Translations under genes and position numbers: made by a program
Notes under the pieces: generated by a model
Seen by the model: the letters and a program-made list of their open reading frames with translations, nothing else
Told to the model about the DNA's origin: nothing
Databases searched by the model: none
Shown here: positions 56,842 to 64,000 of the stretch, piece after piece
Numbering within the stretch: the stretch's first letter is position 1
How the letters are laid out: each line of letters opens with the position of its first letter
NCBI GenBank assembly: GCA_014763615.1
Contig: JACXVB010000002.1
Location: 1 to 64,000, forward strand
Direction of reading: 5' to 3'
Origin: Sphingobacteriales bacterium
GTDB lineage: Bacteria > Bacteroidota > Bacteroidia > Sphingobacteriales > Sphingobacteriaceae
Length of the DNA: 64,000 nucleotides

Positions 56842-57285
56842 TTAATTATTCCAGGGTGCATCACCTGTAACGTTTATACCCATACTACGGGCGGTACCTG
56901 CAACCATCTTCATAGCTGATTCTACTGTAAAAGCATTTAAATCGCTCATTTTATCTTTTGCGATAGCCTCTACTTGTTCCCAAGATACCTTAGAAACTTT
57001 TTTACGGTTTGGCTCTGCTGACCCACTTTTAATATTGGCAACTTCCATTAATTGGATTGCAACCGGTGGATTTTTAATGATAAATTCGAAAGACTTATCT
57101 GCATAAACAGTGATTACAACAGGAAGTATTTTGCCTGGCTTATCTTGGGTACGAGCATTAAATTGCTTACAAAACTCCATAATGTTCACACCCTTTGCTC
57201 CTAATGCAGGACCAACTGGTGGAGATGGGTTTGCAGCTCCTCCCTTGATTTGTAATTTGATTAACGCACTGACTTCTTTTGCCAT
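56842..57285 (-). CDS. rplK: 50S ribosomal protein L11
   Basis: A 147-residue protein of the GTPase-associated centre. The N-terminal [36 protein letters not shown], with its PPVGPALG loop, and the end [14 protein letters not shown] are diagnostic of L11. It is the first gene of the ribosomal protein part of the operon, 21 bp before rplA. Upstream, between nusG and rplK, lies an 18-bp perfect inverted repeat that can form a large hairpin in the mRNA. Confidence 0.97.
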   Translation of the reverse strand: MAKEVSALIKLQIKGGAANPSPPVGPALGAKGVNIMEFCKQFNARTQDKPGKILPVVITVYADKSFEFIIKNPPVAIQLMEVANIKSGSAEPNRKKVSKVSWEQVEAIAKDKMSDLNAFTVESAMKMVAGTARSMGINVTGDAPWNN

Positions 57286-57349
57286 TTTCTATTTATTTAT
57301 TTCTCAACGTTAATAATGTGGAAGCATTTGTAACATTTAAGATTTTTTT

Positions 57350-57414
57350 AGTATCAAGTAAGAAGTATCAAGTATAAAGACCTTTACAAATCTTGTTACT
57401 TCTTACTTGATACT
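57350..57414. repeat. 18-bp perfect inverted repeat between nusG and rplK
   Basis: AGTATCAAGTAAGAAGTA (57350-57367) and its exact complement (57397-57414) are separated by 29 bp; AGTATCAAGTA also repeats directly at 57364-57374. On the minus strand the stem is followed by A7, not T, so it is not an intrinsic terminator. It folds into the mRNA leader of rplK. Confidence 0.8.
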
Positions 57415-57419
57415 CTATT

Positions 57420-57962
57420 TTATTCTTTTTCTACTTGCATGTAGTTAAGCTCTAGAGGAGTTCTACGTCCAAAAATCTTAACCATCACTTTTAATTTTTT
57501 CTTTTCTTCGTTAACTTCTTCAATTACTCCAGTAAAACCGTTAAAAGGACCATCCATCACTTTGATGTTCTCTCCAACATAATAAGGTACATTCATCATC
57601 TCTCCTTGCTCTGCCATCTCATCTACCTTACCTAAAATTCTATTTACTTCTGCCGGTCTCAACGGAACTGCATTACCACTTTTATCTCCTAAAAAGCCAA
57701 TAACACTATTCACACTTTTAATGATTTGCTCCAATTCTGCATTTAAAGCAGTCTCTATCAAAACATAACCAGGGTAAAAGTTCCTTTCTTTAGCGATTTT
57801 CTTACCATCTTTCATTTGGTAGTATTTTTCCATCGGGATTAAAACCTGTGGAACCAAATGAGTGAGACCTAAACGGCTAATCTCTGCATCTATATATTGC
57901 TTAACTTTTTTCTCCTTACCACTAACCGCTCTCACTACGTACCATTTCAACTGATCACTCAT
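57420..57962 (-). CDS. nusG: Transcription termination/antitermination factor NusG
   Basis: A 180-residue protein with the NGN domain (KWYVVRAVSGKEKKVKQYIDAEI) and a C-terminal KOW domain (VMDGPFNGFTGVIEEVNEEKKKLKVMVKIFGRRTPLEL). NusG binds RNA polymerase and couples it to Rho or the ribosome; short Bacteroidota NusG without the N-terminal insert. It starts 10 bp after secE ends. Gene order secE-nusG-rplK is conserved in most bacteria, supporting the call. Confidence 0.95.
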   Translation of the reverse strand: MSDQLKWYVVRAVSGKEKKVKQYIDAEISRLGLTHLVPQVLIPMEKYYQMKDGKKIAKERNFYPGYVLIETALNAELEQIIKSVNSVIGFLGDKSGNAVPLRPAEVNRILGKVDEMAEQGEMMNVPYYVGENIKVMDGPFNGFTGVIEEVNEEKKKLKVMVKIFGRRTPLELNYMQVEKE

Positions 57963-57972
57963 GCTTTATAGA

Positions 57973-58167
57973 TTATGCAAATGATTTATACATTAACTTT
58001 AATAGGTTACCAAATGATTCATCCATTGCCAGAATGATTAAAGCAATAATTAATGAAGCCACTAGCGTGATAACTGCACTATTTTGAAGTTCACTCCAAG
58101 TTGGCCATGTTACCTTTTGAGTTAACTCGATGTATGATTCTTTGATATATTCTGCAAAATTAGCCAT
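57973..58167 (-). CDS. secE: Preprotein translocase subunit SecE
   Basis: A 64-residue inner-membrane protein, the short single-helix form of SecE. The amphipathic YIKESYIELTQKVTWPTWSELQNSA, with the conserved WPTWSELQ, is followed by one hydrophobic helix VITLVASLIIALIILAM. It is required for SecY stability. It lies between tRNA-Trp and nusG, as in many bacteria. Confidence 0.95.
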   Translation of the reverse strand: MANFAEYIKESYIELTQKVTWPTWSELQNSAVITLVASLIIALIILAMDESFGNLLKLMYKSFA

Positions 58168-58184
58168 TCTTATTTTCGCGTTAG

Positions 58185-58255
58185 CACGGGAACAAGGATT
58201 CGAACCCTGATCAAAGGTTTTGGAGACCTCTATTCTACCATTGAACTATTCCCGT
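58185..58255 (-). tRNA. tRNA-Trp (anticodon CCA)
   Basis: The minus strand folds into a cloverleaf: acceptor stem ACGGGAA/TTCCCGT, D arm with GTTCAATGGTAGAAT, anticodon loop CTCCAAA (anticodon CCA) and T arm CAGGGTTCGAATCCTTG. The discriminator is G and CCA is not encoded. It lies between tuf and secE. Confidence 0.95.
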
Positions 58256-58297
58256 TTGTTGATTTTATATCCAATAAAAACTAAAACTTTTATTAGA

Positions 58298-58333
58298 TAA
58301 AAAGTACTTAGAGAGATTTCCCTCTAAGTACTT
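58298..58333 (-). terminator. Hairpin after tuf
   Basis: A perfect 12-bp stem AAGTACTTAGAG/CTCTAAGTACTT (58302-58313 and 58322-58333) followed on the minus strand by TTTTTATC. It would stop or reduce read-through from tuf into tRNA-Trp and secE, or protect the tuf mRNA 3' end. Confidence 0.75.
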
Positions 58334-58356
58334 CTATATAATTACTTGAAAATTAA

Positions 58357-59544
58357 TTATTTCAAGATTTCAGTTACCTGACCAGCACCTACTGTTCTAC
58401 CACCTTCACGGATAGCGAAACGTAAACCTTTTTCCATTGCGATGGCATTGATTAACTTAACAGTAATGGTTACGTTATCACCTGGCATAACCATTTCAAC
58501 ACCTTCTGCTAATGAAATCTCTCCAGTTACGTCTGTAGTTCTGAAGTAGAATTGAGGACGGTATTTGTTAAAGAATGGGGTATGACGACCACCTTCTGCT
58601 TTTGATAATACGTAAACCTCTGCTTTGAAATCTGTGTGAGGAGTTACTGAACCTGGCTTACAAATAACCATACCACGACGGATATCAGTTTTTTCAATAC
58701 CACGTAACAATAAACCTACGTTGTCACCAGCTTCACCTCTATCTAGGATTTTACGGAACATCTCAACTCCGGTTACGGTAGATTTTAAGTTTTCAGCACC
58801 CATACCTAAGATATCAACTTGGTCTCCAGAGTTGATTACTCCTCTTTCAATACGTCCTGTAGCAACAGTACCACGACCTGTAATTGAGAAAACGTCTTCA
58901 ACTGGCATTAAAAAAGGAAGCTCTGTTAAACGTGGTGGAATTGGAATATAGCTATCAACAGCATCCATTAATTCCATAATTTTTCCAACCCATTTAGCAT
59001 CTCCGTTCAATCCACCTAAAGCAGAACCTTGGATAACTGGAATATCATCACCAGGGAAATCGTAGAATGATAATAGTTCACGGATTTCCATTTCAACTAA
59101 TTCTAATAATTCTGGATCATCAACCATATCCACTTTGTTCATGAATACAACTAATGCAGGAACACCTACTTGGCGAGCTAATAGAATGTGCTCACGAGTT
59201 TGAGGCATAGGACCATCAGTAGAAGCAACTACTAGAATAGCTCCATCCATTTGCGCAGCACCAGTTACCATGTTCTTCACATAATCCGCGTGACCTGGAC
59301 AGTCAACGTGTGCATAGTGACGATTAGCGGTAGAGTATTCTACGTGAGCCGTGTTAATGGTGATACCTCTTTCTTTTTCTTCTGGAGCCGAGTCAATGGA
59401 ATCAAATGAACGAGCTTCTGATAAACCTGCGTCTGCTAAAACTTTAGTGATAGCTGCAGTTAATGTAGTTTTACCGTGGTCAACGTGACCGATTGTACCG
59501 ATGTTTAAGTGTGGTTTACTACGGTCAAATTTTTCTTTTGCCAT
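58357..59544 (-). CDS. tuf: Elongation factor Tu
   Basis: A 395-residue GTPase that delivers aminoacyl-tRNA to the ribosome. GTP-binding motifs are GHVDHGKT (about 19-26), DCPGHADY and NKVD, with the switch region around [13 protein letters not shown]. The end [10 protein letters not shown] is typical. It lies directly downstream of the tRNA-Thr/Tyr/Gly/Thr cluster, in the same order as tufB of enteric bacteria, and is co-transcribed from the promoter near 60258-60287. A 12-bp hairpin follows. Only one copy is in the window. Confidence 0.97.
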   Translation of the reverse strand: MAKEKFDRSKPHLNIGTIGHVDHGKTTLTAAITKVLADAGLSEARSFDSIDSAPEEKERGITINTAHVEYSTANRHYAHVDCPGHADYVKNMVTGAAQMDGAILVVASTDGPMPQTREHILLARQVGVPALVVFMNKVDMVDDPELLELVEMEIRELLSFYDFPGDDIPVIQGSALGGLNGDAKWVGKIMELMDAVDSYIPIPPRLTELPFLMPVEDVFSITGRGTVATGRIERGVINSGDQVDILGMGAENLKSTVTGVEMFRKILDRGEAGDNVGLLLRGIEKTDIRRGMVICKPGSVTPHTDFKAEVYVLSKAEGGRHTPFFNKYRPQFYFRTTDVTGEISLAEGVEMVMPGDNVTITVKLINAIAMEKGLRFAIREGGRTVGAGQVTEILK

Positions 59545-59602
59545 GATTTTATACTTATTTGTAGGTTAATTTTTATTTTTTATTCTAACTAATACCCTTT
59601 TG

Positions 59603-59674
<72 letters not shown>

Positions 59675-59740
59675 TTTTAACAAGCAAAAGCATCCTATTA
59701 AATTTACAGGTCTGCCATTTCTTGTTTGATACCTAAGTTG

Positions 59741-59813
59741 AGCGGAAGACGAGGTTCGAACTCGCGACCTATAGCTTGGAAGGCTATCGCTCTACCAACT
59801 GAGCTACTTCCGC
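59741..59813 (-). tRNA. tRNA-Gly (anticodon TCC)
   Basis: Acceptor GCGGAAG/CTTCCGC, D arm GCTCAGTTGGTAGAGC, anticodon stem ATAGC/GCTAT around CTTCCAA (anticodon TCC), T arm GCGAGTTCGAACCTCGT. Discriminator T; CCA not encoded. Confidence 0.95.
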
Positions 59814-59854
59814 TTACTTATCATAAATGAAAACAAGTTTCATTTATTTCCAAA

Positions 59855-59938
59855 TGGTGGGGGGAGAAGGATTCGAACCTTCGAAACCGAAGTAACGGAT
59901 TTACAGTCCGTCCCATTTGACCGCTCTGGAATCCCCCC
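59855..59938 (-). tRNA. tRNA-Tyr (anticodon GTA)
   Basis: Class II tRNA with a long variable arm. Acceptor GGGGGGA/TCCCCCC, anticodon stem ACGGA/TCCGT around CTGTAAA (anticodon GTA), variable arm and T arm ending before TCCCCCC. Unlike its neighbours it ends in ACCA, so the CCA tail is encoded. Confidence 0.95.
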
Positions 59939-60018
59939 ATCTTCTATTCTTAAATTTATATTGATTTAAAATATTAGATAAAATCTAAACTTAAAATCAT
60001 TCATTTTTAAATAGAATG

Positions 60019-60091
<73 letters not shown>

Positions 60092-60111
60092 TTTTATTTT
60101 TATCATTTCAA

Positions 60112-60194
60112 TTACCTCTCATTTATTCCTTTGAATCAATGACCTTACTGATTATCCCGATTAATCGAGACTCTACCAGCTGAGCTAAGGAGGC
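60112..60194 (-). pseudogene. Decayed tandem copy of tRNA-Thr(TGT)
   Basis: The first 24 bases from 60194 are identical to the 5' end of the tRNA-Thr(TGT) at 60019-60091, and a 31-bp direct repeat (60068-60098 and 60171-60201) spans that junction. After it the anticodon region is replaced by a palindrome (TCTCGATTAATCGGGA), then homology resumes in TAATCAGT, AGGTCATTG and TTC. The 3' acceptor strand and T arm are decayed, so it cannot fold as a normal tRNA. Unit length is about 103 bp. Confidence 0.85.
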
Positions 60195-60257
60195 TTTTAT
60201 TAATAATTTAAAGAACGCTTTTATTATTCCACTTTAGCTCATTTGCTTAAGGGACTG

Positions 60258-60287
60258 CAAAACTACGAAAATTAAGACTTGAACAAA
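60258..60287 (-). promoter_or_regulatory. Promoter of the tRNA-tuf-rpoBC super-operon
   Basis: On the minus strand TTTG (60287-60284), an 18-bp spacer and TAGTTTTG (60265-60258) match the Bacteroidota TTTG/TAnnTTTG promoter closely. It lies 64 bp upstream of the tRNA-Thr remnant and just downstream of the hpf terminator. Confidence 0.65.
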
Positions 60288-60294
60288 ATTTTTT

Positions 60295-60333
60295 TCAAAA
60301 AAAAATCGATGATTTTAAAACTCATCGATTTTT
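60295..60333 (-). terminator. Terminator after hpf
   Basis: AAAAATCGATGA pairs perfectly with TCATCGATTTTT (60301-60312 and 60322-60333) around TTTTAAAAC. On the minus strand it is followed by a long T-run (nine or more). It ends the rpsU-xerC-hpf group. Confidence 0.9.
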
Positions 60334-60369
60334 GAATTTTAATGGCTTAAAAGCCACTATTTTATGTTT

Positions 60370-60708
60370 TTAGTTCATTAATTGATTTACCAATTCTTTG
60401 TGGTTACTTTCATGTGACCTTATTTTGTCTTTATACTTTTTAATTTGCTTCCTTAAACACTCAATAGAAAGATCCGTTGCTTCCTCAAAGCTTTTACATT
60501 CCTCCTTCGCAAATAAAGTACTCCCGGGAATCATCAATTTAATCTCCACTTTTTTATTCGTTTCTTCTGTCACGTTATCCAACCTTAAATAAACTTCGCC
60601 GCTGATAATCTGATCATAAAATTGATCTAGCTTGTTTACCTTTTTTTGAATGAATGCTAATAGTTTCTGATCAGCATTAAAATGGATTGATTGAATTCCA
60701 ATTTTCAT
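60370..60708 (-). CDS. hpf: Ribosome hibernation promoting factor (HPF/YfiA family)
   Basis: A 112-residue short HPF-type protein (no C-terminal dimerisation domain). Its first strand MKIGIQSIHFNADQKLLAFIQKKVNKL and the next strands SGEVYLRLDNVTEETNKKVEIKLMIPGSTLFAKEECKSFEEATDLSIECLRKQIKKYKDK match the S30AE fold. It binds the small subunit decoding site in stationary phase. The short form fits HPF/YfiA rather than the long form. It lies 14 bp after xerC and ends in a strong terminator, right before the ribosomal operon. Confidence 0.9.
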   Translation of the reverse strand: MKIGIQSIHFNADQKLLAFIQKKVNKLDQFYDQIISGEVYLRLDNVTEETNKKVEIKLMIPGSTLFAKEECKSFEEATDLSIECLRKQIKKYKDKIRSHESNHKELVNQLMN

Positions 60709-60722
60709 TTTTCCTCCTTTTT

Positions 60723-61604
60723 TTAAGCTTTTGGATGAGCTTGTTTGTAAATTGATTTTAGCCTTTCGATTGAATTATGTGTATAAACTTGAGTTGCGGC
60801 TAAATTTGCATGACCCAGTAAATCTTTAATGGCATTGATATCAGCACCTTTGTTTAAAAGGCTGGTAGCAAAAGAGTGCCTCAGAACATGTGGACTCTTC
60901 TTCTCTTGAGTAGATATTTTAGAAAGATATTTTTGCACCAATCTGTAAATAAAATTTGGATACGCGGATGAACCTGAATTGGTAACGATAAAAAACTCTG
61001 AATTATTGGTAAAGGCTTGAATGTTTTTTTCCACATTGTATGTTAACATCAAATCTAAAAGCGTGTGATTAATAGGAATAATTCTCTCCTTGTTCCGCTT
61101 TCCTAAAACTTTTAAGGTTTTTTCTTGAGTATGTATATCGCTTTCTTTGATAGATAATAATTCGCTCAGACGGATACCTGTACCAAAAAGTAGTTCAATC
61201 ACCAATTTATCTCTTAGCCCTGAAAATCCAGATTCAAAAACTTCATCACTATCTAATAATGAATTTAATTTTTCATCAGGAATAAAAGATGGAAGCTTTT
61301 TAGCTGCTTTTGGAGTTTGAACTTTTGAAACTGGATTTTCTTCAAGCAATTTTTCTTTCACCAAAAATTTATAGAAAGACCGAAGTGTAGAGATTTTACG
61401 ATTGATAGAACGAGCATCAATATTCTCATCCATTAAACTCACAATCCATGATCTAATCGTATGATGATTTGCCGTTAATGCAGTTTGCTCTAAAGTATCT
61501 AGAAAAAGCTGATATTGAGAAAGGTCATTTTTATAAGCTATTAAGGTATGTTTTGAGTACCTCTTTTCGTATTGTAGATATTTTAAAAATTGCTCTAAAA
61601 ACAT
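60723..61604 (-). CDS. xerC: Tyrosine recombinase, XerC-type
   Basis: A 293-residue site-specific recombinase. The N-terminal SAM-like core-binding domain (FLKYLQYEKRYSKHTLIAYKNDLSQY) precedes the catalytic domain with LLFGTGIRLSELLSIKESD (first Arg) and the HVLRHSFATSLLNKGADINAIKDLLGHANLAATQVYTH block (His, Arg, His and the Tyr nucleophile). This is the normal length and layout for XerC/XerD acting on dif for chromosome dimer resolution. ATG 61604 is preferred to an in-frame GTG at 61619. Its position between rpsU and hpf, next to the tuf operon, is the usual one for xerC in Bacteroidota (inference). Confidence 0.9.
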   Translation of the reverse strand: MFLEQFLKYLQYEKRYSKHTLIAYKNDLSQYQLFLDTLEQTALTANHHTIRSWIVSLMDENIDARSINRKISTLRSFYKFLVKEKLLEENPVSKVQTPKAAKKLPSFIPDEKLNSLLDSDEVFESGFSGLRDKLVIELLFGTGIRLSELLSIKESDIHTQEKTLKVLGKRNKERIIPINHTLLDLMLTYNVEKNIQAFTNNSEFFIVTNSGSSAYPNFIYRLVQKYLSKISTQEKKSPHVLRHSFATSLLNKGADINAIKDLLGHANLAATQVYTHNSIERLKSIYKQAHPKA

Positions 61605-61682
61605 AAAAACTATTTGCACATTCTCTAAAAGTGAATATACAAATAGTTTATATATAGAAAAGAAAATTAATCTATAAAAAGA

Positions 61683-61871
61683 TTATCCTTCTTGATTCAT
61701 GCCTTGTACGTAGATTGCATGTTTTACTTCCATTCTTCTAGCTACAGATTTTTTCTCATAAGCTTGACGACTACGAAGTTCTCTTAAAACACCAGTCTTT
61801 TCGAATTTCTTTTTGAAACGTTTTAACGCTCTGTCAATTGATTCGCCTTCTTTTACGTTGATAATAATCAC
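61683..61871 (-). CDS. rpsU: 30S ribosomal protein S21
   Basis: A 62-residue basic protein. MIIINVKEGESIDRALKRFKKKFEKTGVLRELRSRQAYEKKSVARR is diagnostic of S21. It is short and unlike the longer E. coli form only in the tail. It probably heads a transcript with xerC and hpf, since the gaps are 78 and 14 bp. A -7 promoter element lies 47 bp upstream of its start. Confidence 0.95.
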   Translation of the reverse strand: MIIINVKEGESIDRALKRFKKKFEKTGVLRELRSRQAYEKKSVARRMEVKHAIYVQGMNQEG

Positions 61872-61918
61872 TTGTTAAATACCACCTTTCTATCCCTTTT
61901 AAAATTCTGTTGGGGCAG

Positions 61919-61926
61919 CAAAGATA
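61919..61926 (-). promoter_or_regulatory. rpsU: Promoter -7 element of rpsU
   Basis: On the minus strand this reads TATCTTTG, an exact TAnnTTTG match 47 bp upstream of the start. The nearest TTTG is only 11 bp further up, so the -33 element is not clear. Confidence 0.4.
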
Positions 61927-61970
61927 AATAAATTTAACAAAACATAAAAATGAATTTGATTTTGAGTGAT

Positions 61971-62222
61971 TTAGCTTTGATCTAACACTTTTGATATAGC
62001 AATAGCCTCATCAATGATACTTTGTGGATATTGATTCATTGCTAAAATCTTAATCGCGTTTCTATTCTTTAGTTTCCCTTGTTTGAGTTGATAATCAAAA
62101 GCTACAGATTGATTGCTCACATCTTCGCTAAAATGATAGAGTTCATATTCATTAGCTAAAAGATCAGTTAGTTCAATATCATGTGTAGATGACAAATGAT
62201 ATATTTTTCCTGAGCGATCATT
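61971..62222 (-). pseudogene. 3' fragment of a MutS-family ATPase gene
   Basis: An open frame of about 83 codons that begins after an in-frame TAA (62223-62225) and has no ATG start near its 5' end. It reads through GKIYHLSSTHDIELTDLL, LYHFSEDVS, LKQGKLKNRNAIKIL and PQSIIDEAIAISKVLD. These match the last residues of the MutS-related ATPases of Bacteroidota, where STHD belongs to the ATPase core. Everything before this point (several hundred residues) is missing and the acyl-CoA dehydrogenase gene follows upstream, so it is a truncated remnant. The family is inferred from motif recall, not from a database search. Confidence 0.7.
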
Positions 62223-62228
62223 TTAAAA

Positions 62229-62262
62229 CAAAAAAGCTGCATGAATTCACGCAGCTTTTTAT
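62229..62262 (-). terminator. Terminator of the acyl-CoA dehydrogenase gene
   Basis: AAAAAGCTGC (62231-62240) pairs perfectly with GCAGCTTTTT (62251-62260), with an inner TGAATTCA palindrome. On the minus strand it runs into TTTTTTGTTTT. Confidence 0.85.
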
Positions 62263-62280
62263 TTCATTGATTGTTAAATT

Positions 62281-63453
62281 TTATTTCAAAATTTCTCTCG
62301 CGATTACAATTTTTTGGATTTCGCTGGTGCCTTCGCCGATGGTACACAACTTTGCATCTCTGTAAAATTTCTCTACCGGGAAATCCTTGGTATAACCATA
62401 TCCACCAAAAATCTGAATGGCTTCTGTAGCAGCTCTAACACATACTTCTGATGCAAAATATTTAGCCATGGCAGATTCTTTGGTCATCTTCATACCTCTA
62501 TTCTTTAAATCAGATGCTTGATAAATTAATAATTCTGCTGCTTCAATTTCTGTGGCTAAAACAGCCAATTTAAAAGAAATACCTTGAAAATTAGCGATTG
62601 GTTGGCCAAACTGGTGACGTTCTTTAGCATAAGCCAAAGCTGCCTCATAAGCTCCTTTGGCAATACCCAAAGACAATGCCGCGATAGAAATTCTACCTCC
62701 ATCTAATATTTTCATCGCTTGTTTAAAGCCATCCCCTACTGAGCCTAATAAATTCTCTTTTGGCACACGAACATTATCAAAAATGAGTTCTGTAGTTTCT
62801 GATGCTCGCATTCCTAATTTATTCTCCTTTTTTCCGTGTGTAAACCCTGGTGTACCTTTTTCAATCACTAATGCAGATATACCTTTAGAATCGCCTTTTT
62901 CGCCTGTCCTCACCATTACTACCGCCACATTTCCAGATTTACCATGCGTAATCCAGTTTTTAGCACCATTTACTAGATAATGATCTCCATCCAAAACTGC
63001 TGTGGTATTCATCCCCATGGCGTCAGAACCCGTATTGGCTTCGGTTAGCCCCCACGCTCCAATCCATTCTGCAGTGGCTAATTTAGGCAGCCACTTGCGC
63101 TTTTGTTCTTCGTTACCAAAAGTTAAGATATGATTGGTACAAAGTGAGTTATGTGCGGCAACCGATAATCCAATTGCACCACAAACTTTAGCGATTTCTT
63201 CAATCACTTTTACATACTCGAAATATCCTAAGCCGGAACCGCCATATTCTTCAGGAACTAAAACTCCCATTAAACCCAACTCACCTAATTGCTTAAAAAT
63301 TTCTATCGGAAAAATCTGGGCTTCATCCCATTCCATCAAATGAGGTTTGATGTTTTTTTGCGCAAAATCTTTAACCATTTGCGCAATCATCGTCTGATTT
63401 TCTGATTCGGTAAAATTATACCCTGCTGCTACTGTATCGTTCAAATTCATCAT
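62281..63453 (-). CDS. Acyl-CoA dehydrogenase
   Basis: A 390-residue FAD flavoenzyme that dehydrogenates acyl-CoA, passing electrons to ETF. Family signatures are [17 protein letters not shown] (FAD/substrate contact), [26 protein letters not shown], and the C-terminal [42 protein letters not shown]. The catalytic base, normally Glu in the region of [13 protein letters not shown], is present. It may act on short or branched chains; nothing nearby narrows it. Monocistronic on the minus strand, with a terminator directly after it. Confidence 0.93.
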   Translation of the reverse strand: MMNLNDTVAAGYNFTESENQTMIAQMVKDFAQKNIKPHLMEWDEAQIFPIEIFKQLGELGLMGVLVPEEYGGSGLGYFEYVKVIEEIAKVCGAIGLSVAAHNSLCTNHILTFGNEEQKRKWLPKLATAEWIGAWGLTEANTGSDAMGMNTTAVLDGDHYLVNGAKNWITHGKSGNVAVVMVRTGEKGDSKGISALVIEKGTPGFTHGKKENKLGMRASETTELIFDNVRVPKENLLGSVGDGFKQAMKILDGGRISIAALSLGIAKGAYEAALAYAKERHQFGQPIANFQGISFKLAVLATEIEAAELLIYQASDLKNRGMKMTKESAMAKYFASEVCVRAATEAIQIFGGYGYTKDFPVEKFYRDAKLCTIGEGTSEIQKIVIAREILK

Positions 63454-63579
63454 TTATTAATTGGTTTTTAGCAAAATACAGATTTCGCTAACAATAGTTT
63501 GTATCTAATTTGTTAGATAAAATTGAGCCAATTTGGTTTTTGGTTTAAATGATGAGTTTAAACTCAGGAATCGAAAAAA

Positions 63580-64000
63580 TTAATAGCTTGCCAAAGAAAT
63601 ATTAATCTCAGAAAAATTTTTCAATCGCTCTTTGCCGTTTAAAAAATCTAGGCTAATCAGAAATGAAAATCCTGCTATTTCACCCTTCAATTTTTGGATT
63701 AACAAAGAGGAAGCCTCTACGGTACCGCCAGTAGCCAGCAAATCATCGTGAATCAACACTTTCTGTCCGGGTTTAAAGGCATCTTCATGTATCTCAATCA
63801 CCGCAGAACCATACTCTAAATCATAACTCTGCTGAATGGTTTTATAAGGTAGTTTACCCGCTTTTCTGATAGGGATAAATGGCTTATTCAGCCTGTTTGC
63901 AATCATCAATCCAAACAAAAATCCTCTACTTTCTATCCCTGCAATCACATCAAAATCAATAGATTTCAGTTGTTCTACAAACGCCTCTACAATTTCAGTA
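63580..64000 (-). CDS. apt: Adenine phosphoribosyltransferase (5' part beyond window)
   Basis: The frame runs to the right edge, so the N-terminus is outside the window and about 140 residues are visible. FDVIAGIESRGFLFG, PFIPIRKAGKLPYKTI and the PRPP-binding motif VLIHDDLLATGGTVEAS are diagnostic of Apt. The enzyme salvages adenine to AMP with PRPP. The C-terminal tail GFSFLISLDFLNGKERL is typical. No terminator was recognised after its stop at 63580. Confidence 0.92.
   Translation of the reverse strand, partial: TEIVEAFVEQLKSIDFDVIAGIESRGFLFGLMIANRLNKPFIPIRKAGKLPYKTIQQSYDLEYGSAVIEIHEDAFKPGQKVLIHDDLLATGGTVEASSLLIQKLKGEIAGFSFLISLDFLNGKERLKNFSEINISLASY

Noticed and set aside
57350-57414. Intrinsic terminator between nusG and rplK
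   Set aside because: The stem is strong but the minus-strand sequence after it is A-rich, with no T-run.
60112-60194. A fifth functional tRNA gene upstream of tRNA-Thr(TGT)
   Set aside because: The 5' part is perfect but the anticodon arm is replaced and the acceptor 3' strand does not pair, so it is called a pseudogene.
60723-61604. Integrase of a mobile element
   Set aside because: Length, motifs and neighbours (rpsU, hpf, tuf operon) fit the housekeeping XerC; no attachment-site repeats or cargo are present even though tRNA genes are close.

Overview
The window reads as a chromosomal segment of a low-GC, Gram-negative member of the Bacteroidota, most likely a Sphingobacteriaceae (Pedobacter-like) organism. 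The evidence is a SusC/SusD pair, type IX secretion parts (PorP/SprF, a type B C-terminal sorting domain), many lipoprotein signals, promoters of the TAnnTTTG type, Bacteroidota-style sigma/anti-sigma genes and weak Shine-Dalgarno use. Species assignment is inference. No prophage, CRISPR array, complete insertion sequence or rRNA gene was seen.

Layout. (1) 1-8.3 kb: two paralogous secreted FG-GAP proteins, the first lacking a usable 5' end, flank mdh, a retropepsin-like protein, a group III truncated hemoglobin, an unknown secreted protein and gyrB. (2) 8.3-14.3 kb: a DUF58 protein, a class III aminotransferase, an ECF sigma factor cassette and a split transketolase. (3) 14.5-19.5 kb: a four-gene operon for a type IX secreted surface protein, PorP/SprF and an OmpA/TPR/PD40 protein. 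(4) 19.6-21.8 kb: an OmpH-like lipoprotein, guanine deaminase and a Gfo/Idh/MocA oxidoreductase. (5) 21.8-39.5 kb: a glycan-use locus on the minus strand. It has susC-susD, two ~1,100-residue FG-GAP/UnbV lipoproteins and, behind one opposing gene, GH65, a vanadium-haloperoxidase-type (PAP2) lipoprotein and a GH37 trehalase. (6) 39.5-46.8 kb: housekeeping genes (an S4 protein, dapD, a glycosyltransferase, a Sua5/YrdC protein, CCA transferase, miaA, an ion channel, DUF3467). (7) 46.8-60.3 kb: the translation/transcription super-operon, read on the minus strand as tRNA-Thr pseudogene, tRNA-Thr(TGT), tRNA-Tyr, tRNA-Gly, tRNA-Thr(GGT), tuf, tRNA-Trp, secE, nusG, rplK, rplA, rplJ, rplL, rpoB, rpoC. 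(8) 60.3-64 kb: hpf, xerC, rpsU, a fragment of a MutS-family gene, an acyl-CoA dehydrogenase and the 3' part of apt, which runs off the window.

The best candidate for an undescribed system is region 5. The outer-membrane pair should import an oligosaccharide, trehalase and GH65 point to an alpha-linked glucose substrate, and the two giant calcium-motif lipoproteins and the PAP2-type enzyme are unusual partners with no obvious role. A LacI-type palindrome overlaps the probable susC promoter and a 13-bp hairpin separates susD from the UnbV genes. The second theme is regulatory structure in the ribosomal/RNA polymerase operon: a well-matched promoter, a decayed tandem tRNA-Thr copy, a large hairpin between rplL and rpoB, and inverted-repeat spacers between nusG and rplK and between rpoB and rpoC.
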